From assembly GCF_052324685.1 (NCBI RefSeq), contig NC_135222.1, positions 12,721,873-12,785,872 on the forward strand: 64,000 nucleotides of DNA. Direction: 5' to 3'. Positions 63,753 through 64,000 of this stretch are shown one piece after another. Positions within the stretch are counted from its first letter, which is position 1. Each line of letters begins with the position of its first letter. Under the pieces are notes generated by a model, which was given only the letters and a program-made list of their open reading frames with translations, was not told the origin of the DNA and searched no databases. The stretch comes from Brachyhypopomus gauderio (lineage: Eukaryota > Chordata > Actinopteri > Gymnotiformes > Hypopomidae). The position numbers were made by a program, and so were the translations under genes.

Positions 63753-64000
63753 CACTATATTTCCAAAAGTATTTGCTCACCTTCTTTGACTCACATATGA
63801 CATCCCATTCCTAAACCATAGGGTTCAAAGTTGGTCCACCCTTTGCAGCTAGAACAGCTTCATCTCTTCTAGGAAGGCTGTCCACAAGGGTTGAGTGTGT
63901 TTATGGGGATTTTTGACCATTCTTCCAGAAGCGCATTTGTGAGGTCACATACTGATGTTGGTCGAGAAGGCATGGCTCTCAGTCTCCGCTCGAATTAATC
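63753..64000 (-). mobile_element. Tc1-like element, 3' end (runs off the window)
   Basis: It begins at TA (63751-63752), then CACTATATTTCCAAAAGTAT, a terminus common in fish Tc1 elements. On the minus strand 64000-63850 reads FERRLRAMPSRPTSVCDLTN and ALLEEWSKIPIN, the C-terminal end of a Tc1-like transposase. A one-base loss then breaks the frame. It is inserted in a fastkd2 intron. Confidence 0.75.

Overview
This is a teleost fish nuclear genome window. The evidence is split genes with GT-AG introns, vertebrate-type proteins, an intact Tc1-like transposon, several non-LTR retrotransposons, MITEs and tRNA-derived SINEs, long CA/TA microsatellites and a nuclear tRNA-Leu gene. I cannot name the species from the sequence alone.

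Six protein-coding genes could be rebuilt exon by exon with consistent splice phases. abcb6 (+, about 4.6-18.5 kb) is a mitochondrial/porphyrin ABC half-transporter of 855 aa. cnppd1 (+, 18.7-22.9 kb) is a cyclin/PHO80-domain protein of 411 aa. prkag3 (+, about 28.6-32.7 kb) is the AMPK gamma-3 subunit; its 5' end is unresolved. retreg2/FAM134A (+, 33.8-41.2 kb) is an ER-shaping protein of 555 aa with a terminal LIR motif. mdh1b (-, 58.6-47.6 kb) is a malate dehydrogenase-like protein of 477 aa. fastkd2 (+, from about 58.9 kb to beyond the window end) is a mitochondrial RNA-binding FASTK protein. mdh1b and fastkd2 are divergent and share a short intergenic promoter. The gene set corresponds to loci on human 2q33-q35.

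Mobile DNA fills most of the rest. Positions 1-3644 hold two decayed IS630/Tc1-type elements in tail-to-tail orientation. An intact-looking Tc1-like element (24694-26311) lies between cnppd1 and prkag3. LINE copies or remnants lie at 8.3, 21.1-22.2, 26.5-27.6, 46.3-47.1 and 55.2-58.1 kb. MITEs with readable terminal inverted repeats and target-site duplications sit in introns of abcb6, prkag3, retreg2, mdh1b and fastkd2. A 3.2-kb TIR-bounded element of a family I cannot name (48099-51310) is in an mdh1b intron, with a hAT MITE nested in it. A tRNA-Leu(TAA) gene and a decayed tRNA-Leu-like copy lie in the same intron. A decayed beta-tubulin retropseudogene lies between retreg2 and mdh1b.

The most unusual pattern is that three genes (abcb6, retreg2, mdh1b) each carry a short tandem duplication across an exon-intron junction. 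This creates decoy splice sites that would shift the frame or hit a stop if used. No prokaryotic system, CRISPR array or defence island is present.
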